Source of the DNA: a bacterium
GTDB lineage: Bacteria > Bacteroidota > Bacteroidia > CAILMK01 > JACPUW01
Assembly (NCBI GenBank): GCA_016124515.1
Contig: WGNN01000052.1
Coordinates: 1 to 32,597 of the forward strand
Length of the DNA: 32,597 nucleotides
Reading direction: 5' to 3'
A program made the translations under genes and the position numbers. Every line of letters starts with the position of its first letter. The first letter of the stretch is position 1. Positions 1 to 9,777 of the stretch are shown one piece after another. The notes beneath the pieces were generated by a model that worked only from the letters and a program-made list of their open reading frames with translations, was not told where the DNA came from and made no database searches.

Positions 1-1
1 T

Positions 2-76
2 GACTCAGGTCTAAAGGTTTACCCTGCCACACCGCTTGAAGAAGCCGCAGACTTGGTAAAGAAAGTTTTGGTTTAG
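2..76 (+). CDS. C-terminal fragment of an unidentified protein
   Basis: The second frame is open from the window edge to a TAG at 74-76 and encodes 24 residues ending EEAADLVKKVLV. The amphipathic, Ala/Lys-rich helical ending looks like a genuine protein C-terminus, and the distance to the next start (56 nt) is normal for neighbouring genes. The fragment is too short to assign a family, and the rest of the gene lies outside the window. Confidence 0.5.
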   Translation, partial: DSGLKVYPATPLEEAADLVKKVLV

Positions 77-132
77 TGTATTTATAAATTATTAATTCGT
101 TACTTTTCTGACCATAATTAAAGGGAAAGTAT

Positions 133-753
133 ATGCTATTAAAAATTTATCCTGACAATCCTGCACCACGTCACATCGATATGGTGGTAAACACGCTAAA
201 GGAAGGTGGTTTGGTTATCTACCCCACCGATTCTGTTTATGCCATTGGGTGCGACATGTACAATCAGGAGGCCATTGACCGACTTTGCCAGGTAATTGGT
301 AAAAAATCTGAGAATGCCAATCTGGCCCTTATCTGCTACGATCTCAAAAACATCTCAGAGTATTGTTTGCCCTTTTCAAATTCTGTGTACAAGCTCATGC
401 GCAGTTCGCTGCCCGGTGCTTATACCTTTATCTTGAAAGCCAACAACAAGGTGCCCAAGTTATTTAAAAACAAAAAGAAAGAAATAGGTATAAGAGTGCC
501 CGACAACAATATTCCGCGCGAAATTGTGAATGCACTTGGCAACCCTATTGTAACCGCGAGTATCAAACTGAACGACCCCATCAATGAGTACCCAACCAAT
601 GCTGAAATCATCTACGATGAGTTTAAAAACCGCGTGGATTTGGTGATTGATGGCGGACCCGGTTCTACCGAACACTCAACTGTGCTCGATTGCACCGGCG
701 AAGAAGTGCTGTTGATACGCGAAGGAAAGGGATTGGTAGAAATAGCTGATTAA
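133..753 (+). CDS. yciO: YciO-type Sua5/YciO/YrdC family protein
   Basis: This is a 206-residue single-domain protein of the Sua5/YciO/YrdC nucleotide-binding fold. The N-terminal YPTDSVYAIGC segment (about residues 30-40) is the family signature, followed by a PGAYTFIL segment near residue 95 and IGIRVPDN near 118. Length and the pattern of conserved blocks match Escherichia coli YciO as I remember it better than YrdC/TsaC or the longer two-domain Sua5. TsaC/Sua5 proteins make threonylcarbamoyl-AMP for tRNA t6A modification; YciO proteins are relatives whose activity is less certain, so the exact reaction is left open. The ATG at 133 is preceded by a weak purine stretch (aaagggaaag). The gene converges on the next one with only 4 nt between the stop codons and no terminator. 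Confidence 0.88.
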   Translation: MLLKIYPDNPAPRHIDMVVNTLKEGGLVIYPTDSVYAIGCDMYNQEAIDRLCQVIGKKSENANLALICYDLKNISEYCLPFSNSVYKLMRSSLPGAYTFILKANNKVPKLFKNKKKEIGIRVPDNNIPREIVNALGNPIVTASIKLNDPINEYPTNAEIIYDEFKNRVDLVIDGGPGSTEHSTVLDCTGEEVLLIREGKGLVEIAD

Positions 754-757
754 TAGG

Positions 758-2620
758 CTACTCCACCCCCAACTTTGATCTTATTAAATTACGATCTTCA
801 GGAAAGAGCTTAAGGTAGCTGTAAGCGGCTTCTTTAAGCTCTTTTTCTTTTTTAAGGGCTACCAGACAATTGAACAACATGTGGTAATAGCCTTTTTCTT
901 TGGGGTTTATTTCAAGCAGCTTATAAACCAATGGCAGCGATTCATCGAGCCTGTTGTTGTTTTGAAGCACTATGGCGGCGCCTTTCAGGGCTATTTCATA
1001 TTCATTGTTATGGTCAAGTGCCAACCTGAAAAAATCAAGGGCCAGCAACGACTTTCCTTTATCATCTGCCAGCCAATAAGCGGTTTGACTAAAATAGTGG
1101 CTCAGTTCGTTGTCGGGATATCCTTTGGCTTGTTGGTCAAGGTATGCAGCATTTGCCTTTAAGGCTTCGTAGTCGGGTTTTTCCGTTTGTTTTACCGCCA
1201 TTGAAAGCAGTACCGAGCTACCCGCATAATAGGTTTTGTACACATGGTCGCCTACCACGGTGAGTCTGTTTGCCGATAAATTAGGTTGACTTTCAACAAC
1301 ATAGCGCGGCAGCGAAAACAATACAAAGCCGGCCAAAATGGTGGCATTGAGTTGTTTCACTTCTATTTCTTTGCTTCTGCTCCAAAGCTGTGCGGCGTAT
1401 ATGAGCAGTACAGGTGCTCCCAAAGAAAGCAAATCCCAGTCGCGGGGCATACTAAGCAATGGATTCAGGGCAAATGACTCAAATAAATAGCTGAGCAATA
1501 AAAAAATGAGTACCACATCCATTATCGTCTGTTGCTTCATTTCCTTTTGCCACCAACTTTTTATTAATAAATACCACAAAACAGGCGACCACAATAGCAA
1601 TAGTGAAATGAAGTCAACAAGGTGGTTGGGGTGCAACAAACCGTAGTGGTTGTAGGGCGCTTCAGAACTGAACAAGGGAAGAAACACATTTTCTATAAAA
1701 CCCGCTTCGCGCTGTGCATAATTGCTGTTGGCGCTGTGCAAAACAAAAAAATATGCCAGAAAGAATCCAACCACACCTGAAATCCAAAAAACCAGTCCGT
1801 TTCTTGTGGTGATGTACTTCACCATTTTAGGAAAAAAGAACAAGGCGGCAACAAAGGCCAATGGGCCCAGTACAATCACATTGCCCAAATGTACTTTTAT
1901 CAAAAGTACCGCACTTAAAACTGTATATATGAGTGTGTTTAGTTTTAACTTTTGAAGGTGTAGTTTAAGACTCAACAAAAACAAAAACAAGAAAAATATA
2001 GAGGGTGCATACACTTCTATATGTCCTGAAAAAATGAGCATGAAATTGACAGAGAGAAAAAGCAAAAGCGGCACAAAATAGTTGACAATACCTGCAAGCT
2101 TGAGGTAACATATAAAAGCTGCGGCAGCCAACACAGCCCACATAAGGTCGAAAACATAAAAAGCTTCCTTCAATGTAAGGTTCAAGCTTTTCATCAACAG
2201 AAAAATGGCATTGAAGGTGAATTTCTCCCCATTGTGAAGCTTGAAAATATTGGGGTCAATCAGGGCGAGTACGGCATCTTCAACGCTGCGTTTGCCATGA
2301 AAAAAAGCTTCATAATTGCTCAAAATTGAACGGGTATCGCCATAAGCCTCAGTGGCCAAGGGGGCAATAGCTACCAACAACAGCACAAGTACGGGCAAGG
2401 CAATAAGGGCGGGCAAAAACTTGAGTTGAGGAAGCGATCGTTTTGAGAAAATCCAAAACAGTGCGGCGGCAAGACCCAAAGTCAACACAATGAGCGGAGC
2501 CGGCAAAAACCACAGATGGTTAAAGCCCCAACTTAGTTCTTTAAATACTGCGGAAAATACCAACAATAGCACCAAGAAAGCCAGACTCGCTTGCTGCAAC
2601 GAGAGATCCTTTAATTTCAT
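758..2620 (-). CDS. Polytopic membrane protein with C-terminal TPR-like region, possibly GT-C-like
   Basis: This is a 620-residue protein with about 11-12 predicted membrane helices in residues 10-450 and a soluble C-terminal 150 residues of helical repeats (segments such as ALDFFRLALDHNNEYEIALK and LPLVYKLLEINPKEKGYY) that look like TPR units. A long extracytoplasmic loop lies between helices 3 and 4 (about 90-160). The motifs GHIEVYAP and MPRDWDLLS at membrane borders resemble acidic and aromatic loop motifs of GT-C-fold glycosyltransferases and their relatives, but no family-defining motif is certain. Its ATG overlaps the stop of the upstream aminotransferase gene (ATGA), implying translational coupling. 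It may be a lipid-linked sugar transferase or an uncharacterised membrane protein. The gene is certain; the function is unassigned. Confidence 0.85.
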   Translation of the reverse strand: MKLKDLSLQQASLAFLVLLLVFSAVFKELSWGFNHLWFLPAPLIVLTLGLAAALFWIFSKRSLPQLKFLPALIALPVLVLLLVAIAPLATEAYGDTRSILSNYEAFFHGKRSVEDAVLALIDPNIFKLHNGEKFTFNAIFLLMKSLNLTLKEAFYVFDLMWAVLAAAAFICYLKLAGIVNYFVPLLLFLSVNFMLIFSGHIEVYAPSIFFLFLFLLSLKLHLQKLKLNTLIYTVLSAVLLIKVHLGNVIVLGPLAFVAALFFFPKMVKYITTRNGLVFWISGVVGFFLAYFFVLHSANSNYAQREAGFIENVFLPLFSSEAPYNHYGLLHPNHLVDFISLLLLWSPVLWYLLIKSWWQKEMKQQTIMDVVLIFLLLSYLFESFALNPLLSMPRDWDLLSLGAPVLLIYAAQLWSRSKEIEVKQLNATILAGFVLFSLPRYVVESQPNLSANRLTVVGDHVYKTYYAGSSVLLSMAVKQTEKPDYEALKANAAYLDQQAKGYPDNELSHYFSQTAYWLADDKGKSLLALDFFRLALDHNNEYEIALKGAAIVLQNNNRLDESLPLVYKLLEINPKEKGYYHMLFNCLVALKKEKELKEAAYSYLKLFPEDRNLIRSKLGVE

Positions 2621-3906
2621 GCCGCTAAGTGTTCTATGGCTTCCAGTAGCTTGTCAAGCTCAGCTGTATTGTTGTATAAATGTGGGGTTACCCTCACTCC
2701 TTTCACTTCTTCGCTGTTTATGGCTACGGTAAAAATGTTGTGTTCATCATAAAGCCTTTGCGCTATTTTATCCGGTTGCAGGCCTTCGATGCTAAAATTG
2801 GCAATAGCACCCGATCGGCTTTTTTCCATCGGCGTATTGATTTGTACCTTCTTAATCTCCGCGGCTTTGCTTGTCCAGTAATTCTTCAGGTAAAACAAGC
2901 GTTCAAACTTCAGCTCGCTCCCTATAGCCTCATGAAAATCAACGGCTTTGGCTATGGTGGCCATTGCCGATACAGGCCTAGTTCCCCAATGTTCAAACTT
3001 GCGTATGTCGTTGGCTGCATATTCATCATCGCCAAATAGCGGCCAAACTTTCTCGATATTTTTCGGGTCTATATACAATAAACCGAGCCCCATGGGGCAG
3101 CAAAGCCATTTGTGCAAACTTGTGCCCAGGTAATCGGCTTTTGTTTCCTTTATGTTAAACAAAACATGCGCAAAACTATGAGCCGCATCCACCATCACTT
3201 CCACTCCATAGCCGTGGGCCATTTCAACCAATTTGTTAAGTGGCAACACCTGTCCGGTTAAATTGATAAGGTGTGTTACCAAAATCATTTTTGTTTTGGA
3301 GGTTATTTCTTTTTCAAAAGCCTTTACCACCTCTTCATCCGTTTTGGGCAGTTGGGGTATTTTGGCGTACTTGAGTTTGATGCCGCTCCTTCGTTTTTGC
3401 TGTTCAAAGGCAGCCAACATGCTGTAGTAATCTTGTTTGTTCACTATTACTTCATCGCCTGCCTGCCAGGGATAGCCATGCACTACGGTGTCCAATGCTT
3501 CGGTGGTGTTGCGGCAAATCACAAATTCTTCCTTGTGAAGCCCCGCAAATTGAGCCAAAGCACTTTTGGCTTGCATGAGTGCTTCGTTTTGGCTGCGGCG
3601 CATAAAAAATGAATTTTCGGTATTCACCCGATTCACTTCCATAAGTTGCTGTGCAAGTGTGGATTGTGGCTGTGCGCTAAAGTAACCATTTTCAAGGTTT
3701 ATGAAATCGGTCTGGGGTTGAAAAAGCGCACGCACCTGCTGCCAATAGGCTTCATTTTTCACAAGTTCATGCACTTCTTTTCCTGCTGCCAGCGCCTTCA
3801 TTTGGTTTATGTGCTCATCAGTTTTTTTGTACTCAAATGAAAAATCGGGTAGAAAAAAACCGCCAACGGCAGCTGTACTTTTTATAAAACTTCGCCTTGT
3901 CACCAT
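2617..3906 (-). CDS. Tat-exported class V aminotransferase-fold PLP enzyme
   Basis: With the ATG at 3904-3906 the protein has 429 residues and begins MVTRRSFIKSTAAVGGFF, a clear twin-arginine leader (TRRSFIK plus a hydrophobic stretch). A longer reading from a GTG at 3981 would bury that leader behind 25 extra residues and is less likely. The class V fold shows VDAAHS (Asp240, expected to contact the pyridine nitrogen) and TSLHKW with Lys266 as the expected Schiff-base lysine. Relatives include cysteine desulfurase-like and isopenicillin-N-epimerase-like proteins; the substrate cannot be read. Tat export makes sense for an enzyme that must bind PLP before transport. The gene overlaps the downstream membrane-protein gene by 4 nt, so the two are probably co-translated. 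Confidence 0.88.
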   Translation of the reverse strand: MVTRRSFIKSTAAVGGFFLPDFSFEYKKTDEHINQMKALAAGKEVHELVKNEAYWQQVRALFQPQTDFINLENGYFSAQPQSTLAQQLMEVNRVNTENSFFMRRSQNEALMQAKSALAQFAGLHKEEFVICRNTTEALDTVVHGYPWQAGDEVIVNKQDYYSMLAAFEQQKRRSGIKLKYAKIPQLPKTDEEVVKAFEKEITSKTKMILVTHLINLTGQVLPLNKLVEMAHGYGVEVMVDAAHSFAHVLFNIKETKADYLGTSLHKWLCCPMGLGLLYIDPKNIEKVWPLFGDDEYAANDIRKFEHWGTRPVSAMATIAKAVDFHEAIGSELKFERLFYLKNYWTSKAAEIKKVQINTPMEKSRSGAIANFSIEGLQPDKIAQRLYDEHNIFTVAINSEEVKGVRVTPHLYNNTAELDKLLEAIEHLAA

Positions 3907-3984
3907 GTGTGTTTGGTTTGCCGTGCCAAATAAAGCAAAATTGTGGCATAACGAGGCTACTTTATATACGCTATCATGCACTTA

Positions 3985-3992
3985 TAGCTTTG
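3985..3992 (+). promoter_or_regulatory. Candidate -7 element for the giant T9SS protein gene
   Basis: TAGCTTTG matches the Bacteroidota -7 consensus TAnnTTTG exactly. A weak -33-like CTTTA lies about 20 nt upstream. Transcription would start near 4000, leaving a leader of about 110 nt before the ATG at 4111. The 204-nt gap holds both this promoter and that of the divergent aminotransferase gene, for which no good match was seen. Confidence 0.4.
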
Positions 3993-4110
3993 CTACGGTA
4001 TAAAAAGGTGCAACTCATCACAAAAGCATCCCCTTTCAACTTATTTACGTCTTATCAATCTGGATAAATGCGGATTTTTGCATTTCCCACATTTTATTAA
4101 TGGCTTTAAT

Positions 4111-7100
4111 ATGAAGTATTTCAAGGCGCTTTTAGCCTGTTTGTTTGGTTTTACATTTGCCACCGCACAGGCACAGATTACCCTCCCATATACTGAAGGG
4201 TTCGAAAATATTGGATCTACCACCACTTTTACTTCTTCCACTTCATCCATCAACGGACTTTCCAATTGGTCGTATGCCAATACAAACCGTGGCCGTTTGC
4301 GTTTTAAAGCCGGAAATGGCTTTTACCACAATGGCGTTGTTTCAGCTACGCTCGATGCTTCCACTACAAACCAATACAGTACAAACTACCTGACCCTTAC
4401 CCTGGATTTGAGCAAATACACCAAATCTGATTTGGAACTTTCGTTTTACTTTATGAACCACGGCGATGAAAGCAATACAGAAGACAAAGTTTACATAAGG
4501 GGTTCCAATTCTGACAGTTGGGTGCTTATTTACGATTGGTACTCTCACCGTGGAACCAGTGGTCGCTGGAACTATACCGGCAAACTCGATATTGATTCGG
4601 CGCTTGCCAAGGCCAATCAAAAAGTATCTTCAACTTTTCAATTGCGTTTTGGGCAACGCGACAACTACCCTGCCTCTTCTCTAACCGCTGACGATGGAGT
4701 GACATTCGACGATATTACCATCAACGAACACTTTAAGCGCAATGCTACCTTGCTCGATTTCAGCAGCTTTTGTTCAGGAAAATCTGACATAACCGCTACT
4801 TTTAAAAACAATGGAACCGATACCATTCAATCGGCACGTATCAATTGGTGGGTAAATGGCAAAAAAATGAAAGGCGCAAGTTTCAGTGGAACGGTTTTGC
4901 CCGGCAGCACCGCTCAGCTTAAGCTTTCAGGCGCACAGTTTGTTTCGGGTAGCAATACCCTCATAGCCATAGTAGATTCGGTAAATGGTGATGCTGACCA
5001 AAACCTGCACGATACTCTAACGGTTAGCCGAAAAACAGGTCTGAGCGGAACCTACACCATTGGTGGCAGCAGTGCTGACTTTAGCACCGTACAACAAGCG
5101 GTTGACGATTTGAATACACGCGGAGTTTGTGGCGCCGTAAAATTTACCGTAAATGCTGGCACATACAGTGGAGCGCTTAGCTTTCAGGCGATTACGGGGG
5201 CCAGTAAAACCAACGCCATCACTTTTGACGGCCTTGATTCAAGTAAGGCAATTATTACCTACACCGGTGGAACTGTCCAACGAAATACCATAACCATGAC
5301 CGGAGCGGAATGGATTACCTTTAAAAACCTGAAGCTGCAAACCACCGCCAGCGGACCGGGTTGGGTTGCTTATTTGGCAAAATCGTGCAGGAATATAGCT
5401 TTCGAAAACTGCTGGTTCAATATGCCCAGTTCAGGTACAAGCCAAGACCTTATTGGTATTGTGGCATCAGACGCCACAGGCAGCGAATCGGTTAGTGGCG
5501 ACAATGTTGAAAATCTCACAGTAACAGGATGTTATTTTTATGGCGGCGAACGCGGTATCAGCATTATGGGACCCAGTGGCGGCTTCTCAAAAAACATTCA
5601 AATAGCCAACAACCATTTTGAGTACCAATACTATACCTGTTTGGGTATGAACAATTTCAGCGCGGTTTCAATAAACTCAAACAAAATGGAAAATCTGCGA
5701 CAAACAGGTTCCATTGCCATGCTGCTTTATACCTTGAGCAATACCAATATTACCGCCAACAACATAGTGGCTACCTATATTGGAATTTATGTCAGAGACT
5801 TGAACACCTCAGGCAGTACTTGGGCCAATATTACCAACAACATGATAAAGGCTTCAAACGTAGCCCTTTACCTTACCAATCCTTCATACTCGCGCATATA
5901 CCACAATACGCTACTGGGTGCGCCGGCACTCAACATTTCCAATCCTTCTACACTCGATTTTAGAAACAATATTTTGTACGGTTATGGCAATGCGGCGTTC
6001 TATTGCTTATCAAGCTACGGCTTCAATAGAATAGACTACAACCAATACTATGCAACCAGCACTACAAAAATTACTTACGGATTAACCAACTATACTTCAT
6101 TGGCCAACTGGAAGTCCGATTACGTAGAATTCAACCAAAATTCGGTAGAAGGCACACCGGCTATTATAAGCACCAATGATTTGCATTTGAGCAGCAGCAC
6201 CAGTTCGCCGCGAGCTCCATCTTTGGGTGTTTTAAATGATATTGATGGCGATGCACGCTGCTTTTCGCCCAGCATTGGCGCCGATGAGTCAACCTACAAA
6301 CAAGGAAAACCCAAAGCCAAATTCAACTTGCCCGACACTTCTTTTATAAATGCCATTGTGCTTGGCAAAAACGCCGACAAGGCAGAAGACCTCAACGCCT
6401 ATGAATGGTATGTAAACAACAAATTGGTGGCAAAAAGCCTCAATTTAAACCATAAGTTTCCGAAAAAAGGCAGGTACAAAGTCACACTTAAAACCATGAA
6501 TTGCAGTGCCTTTGATACTGTAAGCCATTTTATTGTTATCAAAGCGCTTCAAAACGCTACCGTACCTCGCTTTACCGCCAAAAAAACCGTGGTTCAAAAA
6601 GGAGAACGGGTTTACCTTTTCAACAAAAGCTTAAACGGACCCGACACTTTGATATGGTCGGTGTCGCCCGATTTTTTGAACGCCAGAAGCCGAACCTTCA
6701 CTTATGCTGACGGCACAGATTCAGGAAGTTACAATCCTGTTCTGATTTTCAACACCTCAGGCGACTACACCATTTGTCTTTATGCCGGCAACAAACTGGG
6801 TGGCTCTACCAAATGTAGAGTCAACTTTATATCGGTAAGCGACGAACACGAAATATGCAATACAGGCACTGAATCAACGGTGTCATCCGGTATTTTGCGC
6901 GATCCGGGTGGTAAAGGCCCCTATTTAGGTCTTCGCCGCTACAATTGCACTTTTGCCGTATTGCCCTGTGCCAAAACACTTTATCTCAAATTCAATGAAT
7001 TTGATTTGGCGGGCGGACGCGATTATTTGAAGGTTTACGACGGAAAAGACAATACCGGAGGCAAAATATACGCTTACAACACCGCCTACAGCAATGGATT

Positions 7101-9699
7101 AACCGGTTCAAAATCAGCCAGCTATTTCAGAGATTCATTGGTAGCTCGCTCAGGAAAAGCCTATTTCGAATTCACTACTTCCTCCACTTCTATTTCCAAT
7201 GGATTTGAAGTGCAATGGACCGCAGAAGCTATGAATATTCCCGCGCCTGTTGCCGATTTCGACATTCCCGATACCATTTGTGTAGGCACCGAACTCAGCG
7301 TAGAGAATTTATCTACCGGACTCGGAAATTCATACAACTGGCAGATAATGAGCAATGTAACCAATACCATTTCATACACCGACTCGGCCATTACGCACTA
7401 CTTTTTCTTCAGTGGAAAATATACCGTTAGACTAGCTGCCAAAAACTGCGGCGGCACCGATTCGGTTGAAAAACAAATAGTGGTGGTGGAAGCACCGGCC
7501 AAGCCGAAAGCCAAATTTGAGGTGGACATTAAAAACCCCGATGTAGGACAAGTAGTTACCCTGAGCGATATATCGCACGTGGGTGGTTTTGTGTGTTCTG
7601 AATACCGCACATGGCGCATCAGTCCATCAAAATATGCTTATGTAACGGGCTACAATTCGCAGCAGCAAATCACCAAAGTGGTTTTTCAGGATACCGGTTG
7701 CTTTGATATAAGACTCATAGCTACCAACACCCAAGGCATAGACACTATTTTGGTGAAATGCGCGGTGCATGTAAAGAAAACTTGTATTCCTAAGGTTCAA
7801 AACCTGGATGGAGACGTGGGCATTTCGAGAGTGGTTTTGGGCAAAATAGACAACTCAAGTGCATCGGGCACCACAGCCTACACCGACTACCGCGCCACCA
7901 ACCGCACCGATTTGATGCGAGGTGGATATTATGACCTGAAGATTTACCGTAACAAACCACCACAAAACGACCTGAACCGCGCTGCATGGATAGACTACAA
8001 CCAGGATGGCGACTTTGACGATAAGGGAGAGCAAATAGCCGCAAGCGGCAGCCCCAATAAAGATGTTTATGAAACATTCAAGTTTAAAGTGCCCGCCGGT
8101 GCAAAACTGGGTGCCACTACCCTGCGCATTGGCGTAAGCAAAAACAACAGTTCCAATACCGCCTGCGGAACCAATGTAAATGGCGAATTTGAAGATTACC
8201 GCGTGGACATTATCAGAGACAGCGAAGCCCCAAGCATTTTCTTGTACGGCGATTCGGTGGAATATGTGAACCAATGCGAAACCTGGAACGACCCCATGGG
8301 CTATGGTTTAGACAACGCCCTGCACGATACCATTAAGTTGACTGTGGCAGGCTCGGTATTGTTTAGCAAAGCAGGAACCTACAAACTCGTTTATACCGCA
8401 GCCGATTCAAGTGGCAACTCAACCACGGCTGAGCGAACTGTAGTAGTAGCCAAAGACACTGTAAAACCATCTTTGACCCTAAATGGCGGCGATACCATTT
8501 ATGTAGAAGCGAATTCAAGCTTTACCGATCCGGGCTATTTCTACAGCGACAACTGCTATGTGAAAAGCAACACCGTGACAGGAACCATCAATACAGGTAT
8601 TTTAGGCACACAAAAACTCACTTATACTGTAGTTGATTCAAGCAGCAATACAAGGCAAATAATTAGAGTGGTAATTGTGCGCGACACCAAAGCGCCCTTT
8701 GTTACTCAATTTATAGGCGGCGATACTATTGAACAACAAGTAAAAGATCCATTTACCGACCCGGGAATTGTATTCGCTGACAATTATTACGACAATTCAA
8801 AAATTACACTTACCAAAAAAGGTTCGGTGGATGTGAATACTCCGGGCAATTATTTGCTTTGGTACATACTCAAAGATCCGAGTGGCAACATCGACAGTTT
8901 TTCGCGTTTGGTAATTGTGGGCGATTTCCTTACGCCTAAAGTGGAGATGATAGGAGATGATTATCAAACAATTGACGTTTTTAGCACCTACACCGATGAA
9001 GGCGTGACCTACACCGACTACAACGGCGGCACCACCGGACTTACGCTAAAAGTGAGTGGCAGCTATGTAGATAGTTTTGGCTACAACAAACCCGCCACAA
9101 GGCTTGGCGTTTTCAGTCTGGTTTATACGGTGACCAATGCAAAAGGATCGCAAACCAAGGTAACCCGATTGATAAAAGTAGTGGACCGCGTAGCCCCTAT
9201 TCTTAGCCTAAAAGGAAATAATCCTGAAAAAGTAAAACTGAACGACAGCTACAACGAGGCGGGTTGGACCGTAGTTGACAATTATTGGCCGGCTAAATAC
9301 ATTTGGGTCTATCCTACCGGCACGGTAAACACGGCTGTGCCAGACACTTATTACGTGCATTACTACGCCGCTGATTCTTCGGGCAATATGAGCAGCACCA
9401 AAACCCGTGTGGTAATTGTAGAAAAAGACATTTCTATTGGCGGTGTTATTTCCAATCCGCAAATTGAAATCTATCCGAATCCGACCAGCGGACTTGTGGT
9501 AGTGAAAAATACAGGAAGCAGCCCTGTTGAAGCCATAAGAGTTTACAACCAACAAGGAAAACTGGTGTACAATTCAACCGGTAAAAACGCTTTGGCTGAA
9601 ACCACCATCGATTTGTCGGCTTATGAAAATGGTGTGTATTACATCAATTTCTACCTGAACAATGCCATAGAAACCCGCAAGGTGGTAAAACAAGAATAA
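4111..9699 (+). CDS. Giant modular T9SS-secreted protein (beta-helix, PKD, CUB, GEVED, DUF5011)
   Basis: This is an 1862-residue secreted protein. The ATG at 4111 gives a clean signal peptide (MKYFKALLACLFGFTFATAQA, cut before Gln22); an in-frame TTG at 4078 would add 11 residues ahead of it. Approximate order: jelly-roll-like N-terminal region (23-220), CARDB-like segment (225-305), right-handed parallel beta-helix (313-728, NI/NN-rich repeats), PKD-like domains (734-811, 817-910), CUB-like domain (914-1037), two more PKD-like domains (1046-1127, 1130-1220), GEVED domain (1226-1369, with DYNQDGDFDD), five DUF5011-like Ig domains (1374-1771), and a type A T9SS sorting domain (1782-1862, starting IEIYPNPTSG). 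It should cross the outer membrane by T9SS and be surface-anchored or released. Adhesion or polysaccharide binding is inferred from the domains; the beta-helix could be a lyase or only structural. No catalytic triad was identified. Confidence 0.93.
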   Translation: MKYFKALLACLFGFTFATAQAQITLPYTEGFENIGSTTTFTSSTSSINGLSNWSYANTNRGRLRFKAGNGFYHNGVVSATLDASTTNQYSTNYLTLTLDLSKYTKSDLELSFYFMNHGDESNTEDKVYIRGSNSDSWVLIYDWYSHRGTSGRWNYTGKLDIDSALAKANQKVSSTFQLRFGQRDNYPASSLTADDGVTFDDITINEHFKRNATLLDFSSFCSGKSDITATFKNNGTDTIQSARINWWVNGKKMKGASFSGTVLPGSTAQLKLSGAQFVSGSNTLIAIVDSVNGDADQNLHDTLTVSRKTGLSGTYTIGGSSADFSTVQQAVDDLNTRGVCGAVKFTVNAGTYSGALSFQAITGASKTNAITFDGLDSSKAIITYTGGTVQRNTITMTGAEWITFKNLKLQTTASGPGWVAYLAKSCRNIAFENCWFNMPSSGTSQDLIGIVASDATGSESVSGDNVENLTVTGCYFYGGERGISIMGPSGGFSKNIQIANNHFEYQYYTCLGMNNFSAVSINSNKMENLRQTGSIAMLLYTLSNTNITANNIVATYIGIYVRDLNTSGSTWANITNNMIKASNVALYLTNPSYSRIYHNTLLGAPALNISNPSTLDFRNNILYGYGNAAFYCLSSYGFNRIDYNQYYATSTTKITYGLTNYTSLANWKSDYVEFNQNSVEGTPAIISTNDLHLSSSTSSPRAPSLGVLNDIDGDARCFSPSIGADESTYKQGKPKAKFNLPDTSFINAIVLGKNADKAEDLNAYEWYVNNKLVAKSLNLNHKFPKKGRYKVTLKTMNCSAFDTVSHFIVIKALQNATVPRFTAKKTVVQKGERVYLFNKSLNGPDTLIWSVSPDFLNARSRTFTYADGTDSGSYNPVLIFNTSGDYTICLYAGNKLGGSTKCRVNFISVSDEHEICNTGTESTVSSGILRDPGGKGPYLGLRRYNCTFAVLPCAKTLYLKFNEFDLAGGRDYLKVYDGKDNTGGKIYAYNTAYSNGLTGSKSASYFRDSLVARSGKAYFEFTTSSTSISNGFEVQWTAEAMNIPAPVADFDIPDTICVGTELSVENLSTGLGNSYNWQIMSNVTNTISYTDSAITHYFFFSGKYTVRLAAKNCGGTDSVEKQIVVVEAPAKPKAKFEVDIKNPDVGQVVTLSDISHVGGFVCSEYRTWRISPSKYAYVTGYNSQQQITKVVFQDTGCFDIRLIATNTQGIDTILVKCAVHVKKTCIPKVQNLDGDVGISRVVLGKIDNSSASGTTAYTDYRATNRTDLMRGGYYDLKIYRNKPPQNDLNRAAWIDYNQDGDFDDKGEQIAASGSPNKDVYETFKFKVPAGAKLGATTLRIGVSKNNSSNTACGTNVNGEFEDYRVDIIRDSEAPSIFLYGDSVEYVNQCETWNDPMGYGLDNALHDTIKLTVAGSVLFSKAGTYKLVYTAADSSGNSTTAERTVVVAKDTVKPSLTLNGGDTIYVEANSSFTDPGYFYSDNCYVKSNTVTGTINTGILGTQKLTYTVVDSSSNTRQIIRVVIVRDTKAPFVTQFIGGDTIEQQVKDPFTDPGIVFADNYYDNSKITLTKKGSVDVNTPGNYLLWYILKDPSGNIDSFSRLVIVGDFLTPKVEMIGDDYQTIDVFSTYTDEGVTYTDYNGGTTGLTLKVSGSYVDSFGYNKPATRLGVFSLVYTVTNAKGSQTKVTRLIKVVDRVAPILSLKGNNPEKVKLNDSYNEAGWTVVDNYWPAKYIWVYPTGTVNTAVPDTYYVHYYAADSSGNMSSTKTRVVIVEKDISIGGVISNPQIEIYPNPTSGLVVVKNTGSSPVEAIRVYNQQGKLVYNSTGKNALAETTIDLSAYENGVYYINFYLNNAIETRKVVKQE

Positions 9700-9723
9700 G
9701 CTGCAAACGAAGCTCTAAAGCAT

Positions 9724-9758
9724 AAAAAAGGGGACTTTGTTGCAAAGTCCCCTTTTTT
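9724..9758. terminator. Bidirectional intrinsic terminator
   Basis: A perfect 16-bp inverted repeat (9724-9739 and 9743-9758, AAAAAAGGGGACTTTG and its complement) encloses a 3-nt loop, TTG. The G+C-rich core is flanked by six A on one side and six T on the other, so it can terminate in both directions. It lies between the convergent giant T9SS gene (+) and typA (-). Confidence 0.93.
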
Positions 9759-9777
9759 GTTTATAGGCAAAGCCAGG

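Noticed and set aside
101-108. TACTTTTC as a -7 box for the YciO-family gene
   Set aside because: The last consensus G is missing and no -33 box lies at the right distance; readthrough from the upstream gene is as likely.
3907-3981. GTG start of the aminotransferase at 3981
   Set aside because: The ATG at 3906 places the twin-arginine leader at the N-terminus.
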